This document shows positions 9,654-19,215 of a DNA stretch of 64,000 nucleotides, piece after piece. Every line of letters starts with the position of its first letter. The first letter of the stretch is position 1. This DNA is from an uncultured bacterium (GTDB taxonomy: Bacteria > Desulfobacterota_D > UBA1144), in contig CAJWZP010000004.1 of the NCBI GenBank assembly GCA_913050325.1, forward strand, positions 1 to 64,000. Direction: 5' to 3'. The position numbers and the translations under genes are program-made. The notes beneath the pieces are model-generated. The model did no database searches and was not told where the DNA came from. It saw nothing but the letters and a program-made list of their open reading frames with translations.

Positions 9654-10118
9654 ATGTCAAATTGTTCAGATCATAATTCTTGTGTTGATTCGGCAATGAA
9701 AGAAGCAGAAAATATTTGTAGCAAAAACAATCTTCGTTTTACAGATATCAGAAAAACAGTTTTGAAAATAATTTGGGAAAGTCACAAACCAATAAAAGCA
9801 TATGATATTTTAGATAAAATTACGGGTATGGAGTTTTCGGCAAAACCTCCAACAGTCTATAGAGCCTTGGAGTTTTTATTGGAAAATGGATTAGTTCATA
9901 AAATAAATAGTTTAAATTCATTTATAGGTTGCCCTCACCCTTTACAACATGATCAATGTTATTTTATAATCTGTTCAGCTTGTGACGAAATTGAAGAATG
10001 TTGTGATGAAAGTATCTCAGATGTTATTAAAAGCGTTATGAAAAAAAATAAATTTTTACATAAAAATATAGCAATTGAAATCAATGGTACTTGTCAAAAT
10101 TGTTTAGAAAGTAAGTAA
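9654..10118 (+). CDS. zur: Fur family regulator, Zur-type
   Basis: FTDIRKTVLKIIWESHKPIKAYDIL...KPPTVYRALEFLLENGLVHKI; CSAC and CQNC zinc sites; located between znuA and znuCB. Confidence 0.9.
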   Translation: MSNCSDHNSCVDSAMKEAENICSKNNLRFTDIRKTVLKIIWESHKPIKAYDILDKITGMEFSAKPPTVYRALEFLLENGLVHKINSLNSFIGCPHPLQHDQCYFIICSACDEIEECCDESISDVIKSVMKKNKFLHKNIAIEINGTCQNCLESK

Positions 10119-10119
10119 T

Positions 10120-10842
10120 ATGCTAATAAAAGCTGAGAATATTTCTGTAGTAAGAAACAATAAAGAAATATTAAAGAATATTGATCTTACAATTAACCCA
10201 AGAGACTTTATAACTATTCTAGGTCCAAATGGAGCCGGTAAATCAATGTTATTAAAGTGTTTATTAGAATTTTTTTCACCTGATAAAGGTAAGATTATTA
10301 AATCAGATGATTTAAAAGTTTCTTATACTCCTCAAGATTTTGTGATTGATAAATCTATACCAATAACTTCAATGGATTTTATTATGCTTAATAAAAATAT
10401 TAAGAAAGATGAGATAAATAATATTTCTAAAGAATTTAATATTTCTGAAATTCTTAATAAACAATTATCACATTTATCAGGTGGAGAATTACAAAAAATA
10501 TTAATAACTCGCTCATTAATTGATAATCCAAATTTATTAATTTTAGATGAACCAACACAAAATTTAGACGTTTCGGGTCAGTTAAGTTTTTATAAATTTC
10601 TCGATAAAATTTACGCTGAAAGAGAGATAAGCATATTAATGGTTTCTCATGATCTTCATATGGTTATTTCAACCACAAAAAAAGTTATATGCTTATCTAA
10701 TCATATTTGCTGTTCTGGAGAACCTTCAAGTATTACAAAAGATCCTGAATTTATAAATTTATTTGGTCATGATTTTGCAGACATGATGTCTTTATATAAA
10801 CATGATTTAAAACATAATCATGAAGGTAGAGAAAGTGTTTGA
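10120..10842 (+). CDS. znuC: Zinc ABC transporter ATP-binding protein
   Basis: GPNGAGKSMLLK Walker A, LSGGELQK signature, LLILDEPTQNLD Walker B; operon context. Confidence 0.92.
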   Translation: MLIKAENISVVRNNKEILKNIDLTINPRDFITILGPNGAGKSMLLKCLLEFFSPDKGKIIKSDDLKVSYTPQDFVIDKSIPITSMDFIMLNKNIKKDEINNISKEFNISEILNKQLSHLSGGELQKILITRSLIDNPNLLILDEPTQNLDVSGQLSFYKFLDKIYAEREISILMVSHDLHMVISTTKKVICLSNHICCSGEPSSITKDPEFINLFGHDFADMMSLYKHDLKHNHEGRESV

Positions 10843-11626
10843 TAGTTTTATTATAAATGCTTTAATTGGTGGGATATGTGTTTCTATTATTGCAGGTGGC
10901 CTGGGTTGCTTTGTAGTTTGGAAAAAGATGGCTTATTTTGGTGACTCACTTTCACATAGTAGTCTTTTAGGAATAGCCATTGGGATTGTATTAGGATTTA
11001 ATTCAACAATAGGTACTTTTTTAGTTTGTATTGTCTTTGCAACGTTGTTAACTTATTTGCAGAACAAAAAGATTCTCTCAAATGATACTTTATTAGGGAT
11101 TCTTGCTCATGCATCTCTCTCAATAGGAATTATAGCTATAAGTTTGTCTAATCAATATGTAAATTTAGATGCTTATTTATTTGGTGATATTTTGACGGTC
11201 ACAGATAATGAAGTTGTTTGGTTTGTTTTATCAACAATATTAGTAATATCAACACTCTTTTTTATTTGGGAAAAACTTGTATTAATGACAATAAACGAAA
11301 GTGTTGCAAAAGCCGAAAATATAAATACATTTTTAATTCAATCTATTTTTCTAACATTGTTAGTAATTTTTGTTGCTACTTGTGTCAAGGTTGTTGGAAT
11401 ATTATTAATAACATCAATGCTTATAATCCCAGCCGCTACAGCTAGACAAATTTCAAGCTCACCCGGATCCATGGCATTGGTATCTGGTTTGTTAGGAATA
11501 TTATCAATCATTATTGGTGTATATCTATCAATATTTGTCGATATTCCCACAGGTCCTTCTATAATTTTCACTTTAACCCTATTTTTCATAATTGTTCTCT
11601 CTATCTTCAGAAAACAAACTTCTTGA
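10820..11626 (+). CDS. znuB: Zinc ABC transporter permease
   Basis: ABC-3 type permease: GGLGCFVVWKKMAYFGDSLSHSSLLGIAIG; overlaps znuC end. Confidence 0.92.
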   Translation: MKVEKVFDSFIINALIGGICVSIIAGGLGCFVVWKKMAYFGDSLSHSSLLGIAIGIVLGFNSTIGTFLVCIVFATLLTYLQNKKILSNDTLLGILAHASLSIGIIAISLSNQYVNLDAYLFGDILTVTDNEVVWFVLSTILVISTLFFIWEKLVLMTINESVAKAENINTFLIQSIFLTLLVIFVATCVKVVGILLITSMLIIPAATARQISSSPGSMALVSGLLGILSIIIGVYLSIFVDIPTGPSIIFTLTLFFIIVLSIFRKQTS

Positions 11627-11636
11627 ATAAGTAAAT

Positions 11637-11651
11637 TGTTATGTTATAACA
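11637..11651. promoter_or_regulatory. Predicted second Zur box
   Basis: TGTTATGTTATAACA differs at one position from TGTTATANTATAACA; 28 bp upstream of the His-rich protein start at 11680. Confidence 0.65.
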
Positions 11652-11679
11652 TATACTAATTTTTTAAGGCGGTGACCAA

Positions 11680-12870
11680 ATGCGTAAAGTTTTTTTATTT
11701 TTATTACTTTTTTCTATAACATTGTTACCAAATGTCTCTTTTTCAAAGGGGCATTCTGATCATTCTGATCATTCTGATCATTCAGATCATGGTAGTGATG
11801 GTATGGGATTTTATATTCATTCAGGAATCAGGATTCATTTAGATAAAACTTTTGATGCTGAAGAAGAAAAGGAACAAGTAGATGAAGCCTCAACTCATTC
11901 ACATTTTGAAATTGGATACAATTTTAATGAGAGTTTTTCAATAATATCTGATATTAAAGTTGAAGGTGGAGACCATGGCCATAGTCATGGTGAGGAAGAG
12001 TCAGAAACACCAAAAGATAAGTTTTTTGAAGAACATAAGTCAATAGTAAACAAACTATATCTTAATTTTAAGAAAGATGATTTGACTATATATGCTGGTA
12101 AATTTTCTCCATCTGTTGGTTTAGATTTTCATCTTTTCCCTGGAGCTTATGGATATCAAGAACCTGAAGGGTATTCATTACTTCAGAAGATTGGTGGAGG
12201 TTTTCAGATCATGAAAGATCTTGGAGATGCTGGAACACATAAGTTTAATGCATCAACATTTTATGCCGATACAACTTCTTTAAGTCATTCAAGGATTAAC
12301 AATGATGGAAGAAAGAAAAAATCTGATGGTGGAGTTTCAAATACAGAAGATTTTTCATCCTTTGCAATATCATTAGAAGGAAAAGACTTTTTTTCACTTG
12401 ATAATAATTTTATTGATGGCTTTAGATATAAGCTGGGCTATGCGAAACAAGCAAAAGGTACAGGTGGTGAGGCTGATGAAAAAAGAATGTCAATTGGCTT
12501 AATGCACACTTCCTATTTATCTGAAGATCTGAAATTAACTTTAATTGGTGAATACATGGATATTGAGAAATTAGGTGGTGAAAAAGGTCATGACAGAACA
12601 TATACAATTTATGGCTTCAACCTGCAACATGGTAAATTTACTCTTGGCGGAACATTAACATATAAAGATAATGATGCTACTGAAGCCGATGAAAATGTTG
12701 ACGATAATGTTAGACAGATTTCCTTGGGTTATTATGTTGAAGAAAATTTTAAAGTAGATATCGGTTACAAAAGAAAGAAAGTTTCTAATGAAGTTTCAGA
12801 GATAGGTGGGATTACATTGTACTATGTCTTTGACTGGCCTTCAGGTGGTCATGATCACCATGATCATTAA
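11680..12870 (+). CDS. His-rich outer-membrane beta-barrel protein, predicted zinc-regulated
   Basis: Signal peptide, HSDHSDHSDHSDHGSD repeat, GDHGHSHGEEE, C-terminal YYVFDWPSGGHDHHDH; alternating strand pattern; Zur box upstream. Confidence 0.7.
   Translation: MRKVFLFLLLFSITLLPNVSFSKGHSDHSDHSDHSDHGSDGMGFYIHSGIRIHLDKTFDAEEEKEQVDEASTHSHFEIGYNFNESFSIISDIKVEGGDHGHSHGEEESETPKDKFFEEHKSIVNKLYLNFKKDDLTIYAGKFSPSVGLDFHLFPGAYGYQEPEGYSLLQKIGGGFQIMKDLGDAGTHKFNASTFYADTTSLSHSRINNDGRKKKSDGGVSNTEDFSSFAISLEGKDFFSLDNNFIDGFRYKLGYAKQAKGTGGEADEKRMSIGLMHTSYLSEDLKLTLIGEYMDIEKLGGEKGHDRTYTIYGFNLQHGKFTLGGTLTYKDNDATEADENVDDNVRQISLGYYVEENFKVDIGYKRKKVSNEVSEIGGITLYYVFDWPSGGHDHHDH
11752..11787 (+). repeat. Four tandem 9-bp units encoding (HSD)n
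   Basis: CATTCTGAT x3 plus CATTCAGAT, in frame. Confidence 0.9.
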
Positions 12871-12887
12871 TAAATTTTAATTACTTT

Positions 12888-12935
12888 AAAACCCTTAATA
12901 TCTTAAAATTTTTTTTAAATATTGAGGGTTTTTTA
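12888..12935 (+). terminator. Intrinsic terminator after the His-rich OM protein gene
   Basis: AAACCCTTAATAT / ATATTGAGGGTTT inverted repeat followed by a T run. Confidence 0.7.
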
Positions 12936-12947
12936 TAACTTTACTGA

Positions 12948-13121
12948 AATGGTTCAAATGAGAGGCAGGAAGTCTGGCGAACAAAATTTTTTGAAGGATC
13001 TTCAGCTAAAGCAAATATTCAAAAAGAAAAAGTTATTGAGATTTGTGGTCCCTATTATAATGAAACTGAATTAAACCAAATGGATTTTGTTTTACCAACA
13101 TATTTTGAGTTAGAAGATTAA
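12948..13121 (+). pseudogene. Possible 3' remnant of a degraded gene
   Basis: 57 open codons (NGSNERQEVWRTKFFEGSSAKANIQKEKVIEICGPYYNETELNQMDFVLPTYFELED*) with protein-like composition but no plausible start codon; preceded in frame by TGA. Confidence 0.4.
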
Positions 13122-13129
13122 TAAGACAT

Positions 13130-14209
13130 TCATTCATTGAATAAAACCAAATCTCTACTAATTTCACCAATATTCTTACACCCTGTTAGTATCATTGTTT
13201 CTATTAATTCTTTATTTAATAAATCTAAAACTAACTCTACACCTTTTTGTCCATCATGATTTAAGCCCCAAAGTAGAGGTCTGCCAACTTGGACTGCGTC
13301 TGCACCCAATGCAATGCATTTTAGAATATCTGTCCCCCTTCTAATGCCACCATCTACAATTAAAGTTGCATCTTTACCTACCTGATTTCTAATTGGTTCA
13401 ATCTGCTTTAAGGTTGGAACTGCTGTATCTAATTGTCTACCACCATGATTTGAGATTATTATTCCATCAGCTCCATAACTAATTGCTTTCTGAGCATCAT
13501 CTGGTCTTAGTATTCCTTTTACAAGTACAGGTAGCTCTGAAATCTCTTTTATCCAACCAATTGCATCAAAAGTCAGTGAAGGGTCAAAAAGATGATCAGA
13601 ATGAGCAGCCATTGACGAACCTTCATAGGTTTCAATTTTCTCAAAGTTTTCAAATTTAGTTCCCAAAAAATTTCCAAGTTTTAACTCTTTAGGCATTTTA
13701 AATGAATTTCTTTCATCTGCTTCACGTGTACCAAGTCTTGGCGCGTCCACTGTAAAAACAATTGCTTTATATGAATTTTTTTTACAATTTAATAACATTT
13801 GCTTTGTAAACTCTCTGTCTTTAGAAAAATATAGTTGAAAAAATAACTTATCATGCAGTGGACCAACTTGATCAATTCCGTAGTTAGCAATAGTACTATG
13901 CGTCATAATTGTATTAAATTTTTTGGCAGCTTTAGCTGTAGCAATTTCCCCATCTTTATGCGCCATTTGTTGCATGGCAACGGGCGCTAATAGTATAGGC
14001 GACTCTATTTTTTCATCTAAAATCGAGATGGTTGTATCAATTTTTGAAACATCTCTTAAAAATTTTGGTAAAATTTCCCAATTATTAAAAACATCTCTAT
14101 TTCTTTTTAAAGTAATTTCATCTCTTGCACCGGACGAATAATATCCTTCAATATCTTTTGTTAGATTTTTTGGAAATTTCTTTTCAAGATCAAATAGATT
14201 GATAATCAT
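13130..14209 (-). CDS. FMN-dependent alpha-hydroxy-acid dehydrogenase/oxidase (LldD/glycolate oxidase family)
   Basis: YYSSGARDEITLKRN, PILLAPVAMQQMAH, FQLYFSKDRE, ISNHGGRQLDTAVPT, DGGIRRGTDILKCIALGADAVQVGRPLLWGL. Confidence 0.93.
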   Translation of the reverse strand: MIINLFDLEKKFPKNLTKDIEGYYSSGARDEITLKRNRDVFNNWEILPKFLRDVSKIDTTISILDEKIESPILLAPVAMQQMAHKDGEIATAKAAKKFNTIMTHSTIANYGIDQVGPLHDKLFFQLYFSKDREFTKQMLLNCKKNSYKAIVFTVDAPRLGTREADERNSFKMPKELKLGNFLGTKFENFEKIETYEGSSMAAHSDHLFDPSLTFDAIGWIKEISELPVLVKGILRPDDAQKAISYGADGIIISNHGGRQLDTAVPTLKQIEPIRNQVGKDATLIVDGGIRRGTDILKCIALGADAVQVGRPLLWGLNHDGQKGVELVLDLLNKELIETMILTGCKNIGEISRDLVLFNE

Positions 14210-14223
14210 AATGTAATAATAAA

Positions 14224-14562
14224 TTAATTTTTTAAAAAGAATATTCTAACTATTATCATTGTAATAGCTGAAGACCCACATGCAAGAAGCATTGAAATCA
14301 TAAAAGAGAAACCATTTTTCAATAAATAAGGAAGTAATATAAAAAGTGGAATAGTTGCTAAACCAAAATATAGTATTTCGATACTTAGATTTGCAATCTT
14401 TAAAGTATCTTTAGTCTCATAGTAAATCCAACAAAAAGTTATCAAAGATACTAGAGGTAAGGCTATAATAAGTGCAGCTAAAACAGATGATTTTTTTGAG
14501 ATTTCAGTTGCTAAAACTATAATTGCTGATGAAATTATTAACTTAAGAAGATATTGGGTCAT
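14224..14562 (-). CDS. DUF3147-like small membrane protein
   Basis: Four hydrophobic helices; SSVLAALIIALPLVSLITFCWIYYETKDT motif. Confidence 0.7.
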   Translation of the reverse strand: MTQYLLKLIISSAIIVLATEISKKSSVLAALIIALPLVSLITFCWIYYETKDTLKIANLSIEILYFGLATIPLFILLPYLLKNGFSFMISMLLACGSSAITMIIVRIFFLKN

Positions 14563-14676
14563 AAAGTAAATGATACAGGATTTTAAAATTATTTGGTAAG
14601 TTACTTATTTGTTACCTCTATTAAAAATATTTTTTTCATTTAAAGTTTATGCTTTATTTAAAAAAAGGAGTTTTTA

Positions 14677-15690
14677 ATGCTAAAAAATATTTATATAATT
14701 TTATTTCTATTTACAAATTTATCATTTGCAGATCACAAACATAATGATGAAGACCCTCGTGCTGATAGCCATGCACCAATTCATATTATGTGCGATCATT
14801 ATCATAAAAAAAATGAAATTATGTTGTCATATAGGTTTATGATGATGGGAATGGATGGATATTTAAAAGGTTCATCAAATGCAACATATCAAAATGCCCG
14901 TACTAAACCCGATGGTTCAAATTATATGATTGTGCCATTAGAAATGAATATGAAAATGCATATGATTGGAGGAATGTACGCTATCTCAGATGATATAACT
15001 CTTATGTTAATGGGATCATATTTAGATAATGAAATGAAAATGAAAAAACATTCAAATGGTAATAAAAAAACTATGAAGTCAAGTGGTTGGGGAGATACAA
15101 AATTTAATATCTTAAAAAAATTACATGAAGAAAATTCAATGAAAATTCATGCAAATCTGGGTTTAAGTTTACCGACTGGATCTATTTCTAAAAAAGATAC
15201 TATGTTTTCAGGAAGTAAGGGGACTCTAGGTTATGGAATGCAGTTAGGATCTGGTACTTATGATTTATTGGGTGGACTAACTTATCTGAAAAAATTAAAC
15301 ACCTTCTCTTATGGCTTGCAAGGCACTGTTGTAAAAAGAATTGGTGAAAACTCTAAAGATTATTCATTGGGTGACATGTATAAAATAAATTCATGGATAG
15401 CAAAGCCTTTTAATGATAAATGTAGCTCTCTTTCTTTGGGTCTTGAAGGAGTTTTTCTTGAAAAAATAGATGGCTCTCATAAAGACATTACAATTATGAG
15501 TTTTGCTCAAGACAAAGAATCATCAGGCTATAAAAGAATAAATTTATCTGCAGGGTTTAATCATGTTATTAAGAGTATGAATAATATTAGAATTGCTTTT
15601 GAATTTTCAATGCCTGTTTATAATGATGTTAATTCTGTTCAACTTGAGAAGGATTATTCAACTATTTTAGGTTTACAATATAGTTTTTAA
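14677..15690 (+). CDS. Exported beta-barrel 'transporter' family protein (Phenol_MetA_deg-like)
   Basis: HAPIHIMCDHYHKKNEIMLSYRFMMMGMDG motif, beta-barrel pattern, terminal aromatic (LGLQYSF). Confidence 0.65.
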   Translation: MLKNIYIILFLFTNLSFADHKHNDEDPRADSHAPIHIMCDHYHKKNEIMLSYRFMMMGMDGYLKGSSNATYQNARTKPDGSNYMIVPLEMNMKMHMIGGMYAISDDITLMLMGSYLDNEMKMKKHSNGNKKTMKSSGWGDTKFNILKKLHEENSMKIHANLGLSLPTGSISKKDTMFSGSKGTLGYGMQLGSGTYDLLGGLTYLKKLNTFSYGLQGTVVKRIGENSKDYSLGDMYKINSWIAKPFNDKCSSLSLGLEGVFLEKIDGSHKDITIMSFAQDKESSGYKRINLSAGFNHVIKSMNNIRIAFEFSMPVYNDVNSVQLEKDYSTILGLQYSF

Positions 15691-15744
15691 TTAAAATTCA
15701 TAATTTTATTTGAGTATTGAATAATAATATGTGTAAGATGTAAT

Positions 15745-16578
15745 ATGATTAAATTTTATAAAATATTTATAATTATTTTTACAATTGGAATATTTTCTAA
15801 TATTCCTTTAACAGCTTACTCAGATGATGATTTAAAATATCTTAAGCCAAAATTTAAAAACACCCTTAGTCTTGGAGGTGGTTTTATTTATAAGCCTACC
15901 TACTATGGCTCAAGCAGCATTAGAACCGTTTGGTTTCCATCAATATATTATAAGTATGAAAACAGAGAAAACGATATATTTAAATCTTTTAGTATAATGG
16001 GACCATTTGCATCTTTAGAGCTTTATAATTTTAAAAATTTTTCTTTTAATATCTTAGGTGAATATGACTTTGGTAGACAAAAAGGTGATGATAATTCATT
16101 AACACATACAAAAGATATTGATCCACATTTTAATACTGGTCTAGAAATTGGATATAAAATTCCATATGATCTTGCACTAGAAGTTGCATATGAAACAGGA
16201 GCAACTAGTTTTGGAGATGATATGATATTGAGGTATTCACTTTCACATAATAAATATTTTTGGGTTAATTTTACCCAACCTGTAATTAATAAATTATCTT
16301 TAACCACTTCATATGCAAATAAAAGTTGGATGAATGAGTGGTTTTCAACATATGCATCGGCTGACTATTCCCAATATGATGCTAAGGGAGGTTTTTATTC
16401 AACGAAACTTAGCAATATGTCTATTATCCCAGCAGGTGAGTCAATAAGTTTATTTTTAAATATTGAATATGAAAAATTACAAGGAAACGCTGCAGACAGT
16501 CCATTAGTAAAAGATCAAGGTTCAAAGACACAATATAAATTCATGTTTGTAGTATTGTTTAAGATTGCTGAATTTTAA
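15745..16578 (+). CDS. MipA/OmpV family outer-membrane protein
   Basis: LGGGFIYKPTYYGSSSIRTVWFPSIYYKYEN start and barrel pattern ending MFVVLFKIAEF. Confidence 0.75.
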   Translation: MIKFYKIFIIIFTIGIFSNIPLTAYSDDDLKYLKPKFKNTLSLGGGFIYKPTYYGSSSIRTVWFPSIYYKYENRENDIFKSFSIMGPFASLELYNFKNFSFNILGEYDFGRQKGDDNSLTHTKDIDPHFNTGLEIGYKIPYDLALEVAYETGATSFGDDMILRYSLSHNKYFWVNFTQPVINKLSLTTSYANKSWMNEWFSTYASADYSQYDAKGGFYSTKLSNMSIIPAGESISLFLNIEYEKLQGNAADSPLVKDQGSKTQYKFMFVVLFKIAEF

Positions 16579-16647
16579 TAAATAAAATTTTAATCATTGA
16601 CTTATATTTATATTCTAATTTATATTAATCCCAAAAAAGGATAAAAA

Positions 16648-17112
16648 ATGAAAGATATTGAAAAAAATGAGATTTTAGATGCGCAAGAAAAATGGAAAAA
16701 GGGAATAATTGATATAGGTAATAAATATATAAATAATCTTAATTATGAAGAAAGAGCAATAGAGCATATTAAAGAATTATATGCCTATGGAGTAACTGAT
16801 GTATTATTTAAACCTACAAAAGTATCTAAAGTACAATTTAGATCTACATTCGAAGAAGCACTTTCATATTTTGTCGCTAGTAATTCAGTATGCTTAGAAG
16901 ATAAAGGATTTGCACTTGAGCCATGGATTGATGTTCGCTTTGAAAACTCTAATATTCTAATTCAAAAAAATACAGCACTAGCAATGGGAAATTATTTTTT
17001 TACAAATTCAGATTCCAAAGTATCAAAAGTTGAATATACATTTGGATATATAAAAATAAATGAAAAAATACTGATAAATCTTCATCATTCTTCTATACCT
17101 TTTCAAGTATAG
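16648..17112 (+). CDS. NTF2-like fold protein (sometimes mis-annotated phosphoribosyl-AMP cyclohydrolase)
   Basis: VLFKPTKVSKVQFRSTFEEALSYFV...GFALEPWIDVRFENSNI...AMGNYFFTNSDSKVSKVEYTFGYIKI...INLHHSS. Confidence 0.65.
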   Translation: MKDIEKNEILDAQEKWKKGIIDIGNKYINNLNYEERAIEHIKELYAYGVTDVLFKPTKVSKVQFRSTFEEALSYFVASNSVCLEDKGFALEPWIDVRFENSNILIQKNTALAMGNYFFTNSDSKVSKVEYTFGYIKINEKILINLHHSSIPFQV

Positions 17113-17209
17113 TTACTTTTTAGTTAGTATGTTACTTTTTTTATACTACTATCTTTTTTGTTAATAAATGGTTAATATTTTGTAAATTAATTTTATGGAG
17201 GTTGTTATT

Positions 17210-18604
17210 ATGGGAATGACAGCAGATCAAACTTTCTATCCTACGCCAAAAATGGCTATGGAAGCGCCACCTGAAGAGGTAGCATATATTGCAACATTGA
17301 ATGTTCATGGAAAACCAGATTCACTTTGTACAGTTGATGTGAATCCAAATTCATCTGATTATTTAAAAACAGTTAGTGAGTTGAGTTTGCCAAATATTGG
17401 TGATGAATTACATCATTTCGGATGGAATGCATGTAGTGCTCATTTATGTCCTTACAACCCTCATCCAGATGTAGAGAGGAGATATTTATTAATTCCTGGT
17501 CTAAGATCTTCAAGACTTTACATTGTAGATACAAAAGATGATCCTAGAAATCCAAAAATAATTAAAACTATCGAACCTGAAGAACTTATGGAAAAAACTG
17601 GATACAGTAGACCTCACACTATTCATTGTGGTCCAGAAGGAATTTATGTAAGTGCTCTAGGAGGTGGATCTAAAACTGGAGAAGGTCCAGGCGGGATTTT
17701 TCTAATAGATCATTTAACACTAGACATAAAAGGTCAATGGGAAAATGATAGAGGTTCTCAATACTATGCATATGATTTTTGGTGGCATTTAGGCCATGAT
17801 AGAGTTGTAACATCAGAATGGGCAACTCCTGATTTATTTGAAAATGGACTTAATCTTGAAGCTGCAGTTGGCGGTAAATATGGTCATAAACTACATATAT
17901 GGGACTTAAAAACACATAATCATCTACAGGAACTAGATTTAGGAAAAGAAAACCAAATGGTTCTTGAGTTAAGACCTTCAAAAAATCCAAAGAATACATA
18001 TGGATTTGTTGGCGTTGTAGTAAACACTCAAGACTTATCAGCTTCAATTTGGACCTGGTATTTAGATAAAGGTGAATGGAAAATTCAGAAAACTATTACA
18101 ATTCCTGCACAGCCTGCAGCGGCTGAAGATCTACCAGCACCACTTAAACAATTTGGTGCAGCTCCTCCCCTAATCACTGATATTAATTTATCTCTAGATG
18201 ATAAATTTTTATATGTATCATGCTGGGGAACTGGTGAGCTACATCAATATGATGTTAGTGATCCATTTAATCCAAAACAAACTGGATTAATAGAAATTGG
18301 TGGAGTTGCTAAGAAGAAGGCTCATCCTTCAGGAGCTCCAGCTTCTGGTGGCCCTCAGATGGTTGAGTTGAGCAGAGATGGTAAAAGAGTATATTTTACC
18401 AATTCTTTATATAGCAGCTGGGATGATCAATTTTATGATGATATAAAAGGATGGTTTGTTAAAGCTGATGTTAGTGAAAACGGTGGTTTTGAATTAGATA
18501 AAGATTTCTTTATGGATTTTGGAGATCAAAGAACACACCAAGTAAGACTACAAGGTGGTGACTCTTCATCTGATTCATTCTGTTTTCCAAACGAAGAAAA
18601 TTAA
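17210..18604 (+). CDS. Selenium-binding protein 56 / methanethiol oxidase family protein
   Basis: DELHHFGWNACSAHLCPYNPHPDVERRYLLIPGLRSSRLYIVDTKDDP, HTIHCGPEGIYVSALG, GAPASGGPQMVELSRDGKRVYFTNSLY; GGAGG precedes ATG at 17210. Confidence 0.92.
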   Translation: MGMTADQTFYPTPKMAMEAPPEEVAYIATLNVHGKPDSLCTVDVNPNSSDYLKTVSELSLPNIGDELHHFGWNACSAHLCPYNPHPDVERRYLLIPGLRSSRLYIVDTKDDPRNPKIIKTIEPEELMEKTGYSRPHTIHCGPEGIYVSALGGGSKTGEGPGGIFLIDHLTLDIKGQWENDRGSQYYAYDFWWHLGHDRVVTSEWATPDLFENGLNLEAAVGGKYGHKLHIWDLKTHNHLQELDLGKENQMVLELRPSKNPKNTYGFVGVVVNTQDLSASIWTWYLDKGEWKIQKTITIPAQPAAAEDLPAPLKQFGAAPPLITDINLSLDDKFLYVSCWGTGELHQYDVSDPFNPKQTGLIEIGGVAKKKAHPSGAPASGGPQMVELSRDGKRVYFTNSLYSSWDDQFYDDIKGWFVKADVSENGGFELDKDFFMDFGDQRTHQVRLQGGDSSSDSFCFPNEEN

Positions 18605-18612
18605 GATCAGCA

Positions 18613-19215
18613 ATGGATCATTTTCATTACGGTTTTTTTATACTCTTAGGGTTATATCATGGGGTCAATCCTGGAATGGGTTGGCTCTTTAGTGTTGCAA
18701 TTGCAATGCAAAGAGAATCAACTAAGACAATATTTGTTAGCCACCTACCTATCGCTATTGGCCATTTATTATCTTTGATTGCAACAATTGTTATTTATTA
18801 CTTAATAAGTGACATAATAACTCCAAAAGTTAGTAAGGTTTTTTTTAGTCTTTTATTGATCGGCTTTGGTGTTTATAAATTAATAGATAGAAGTCATTTC
18901 ACATGGACAAAAATGAATGTAAATAACTATGACCTTGCATTATGGTCTTTTCTTATGGCTTCTTCTCATGGTGCCGGTTTAATGCTCATACCTGGATTTA
19001 ATTATGAGGGTGACCACATGATACATCATCTTGAACATTTTGGGTTTTTAGCCTTAGGTGTTCATACATTGGCAATGCTTATCACTTCAATTATTTTAGC
19101 TTTCACTGTTTACAAACTTATAGGATTAAGGATTTTAAGATCAAGCTGGATAAATTTTGATTATATATGGTCTTTTGTATTAATTATTGGTGGACTTTTT
19201 ATATTCTTTGTTTAA
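18613..19215 (+). CDS. Membrane protein with LGLYHGVNPGMGWLF motif, His-rich TM faces
   Basis: Multi-pass hydrophobic ORF 8 bp after the SBP56 gene; HGVNPGMGW and DHMIHHLEHFG motifs. Confidence 0.65.
   Translation: MDHFHYGFFILLGLYHGVNPGMGWLFSVAIAMQRESTKTIFVSHLPIAIGHLLSLIATIVIYYLISDIITPKVSKVFFSLLLIGFGVYKLIDRSHFTWTKMNVNNYDLALWSFLMASSHGAGLMLIPGFNYEGDHMIHHLEHFGFLALGVHTLAMLITSIILAFTVYKLIGLRILRSSWINFDYIWSFVLIIGGLFIFFV

Noticed and set aside
11218-11445. Cys/Asn-rich plus-strand ORF in znuB
   Set aside because: Alternate frame of znuB; its apparent Cys richness is a frame artefact.
11752-11787. CRISPR-like repeat
   Set aside because: Contiguous in-frame 9-bp coding repeats without spacers.
14600-14625. 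GGTAA...TTACC inverted repeat upstream of 14677
   Set aside because: Only five base pairs with an 11-12-nt loop; too weak to call an operator or terminator.
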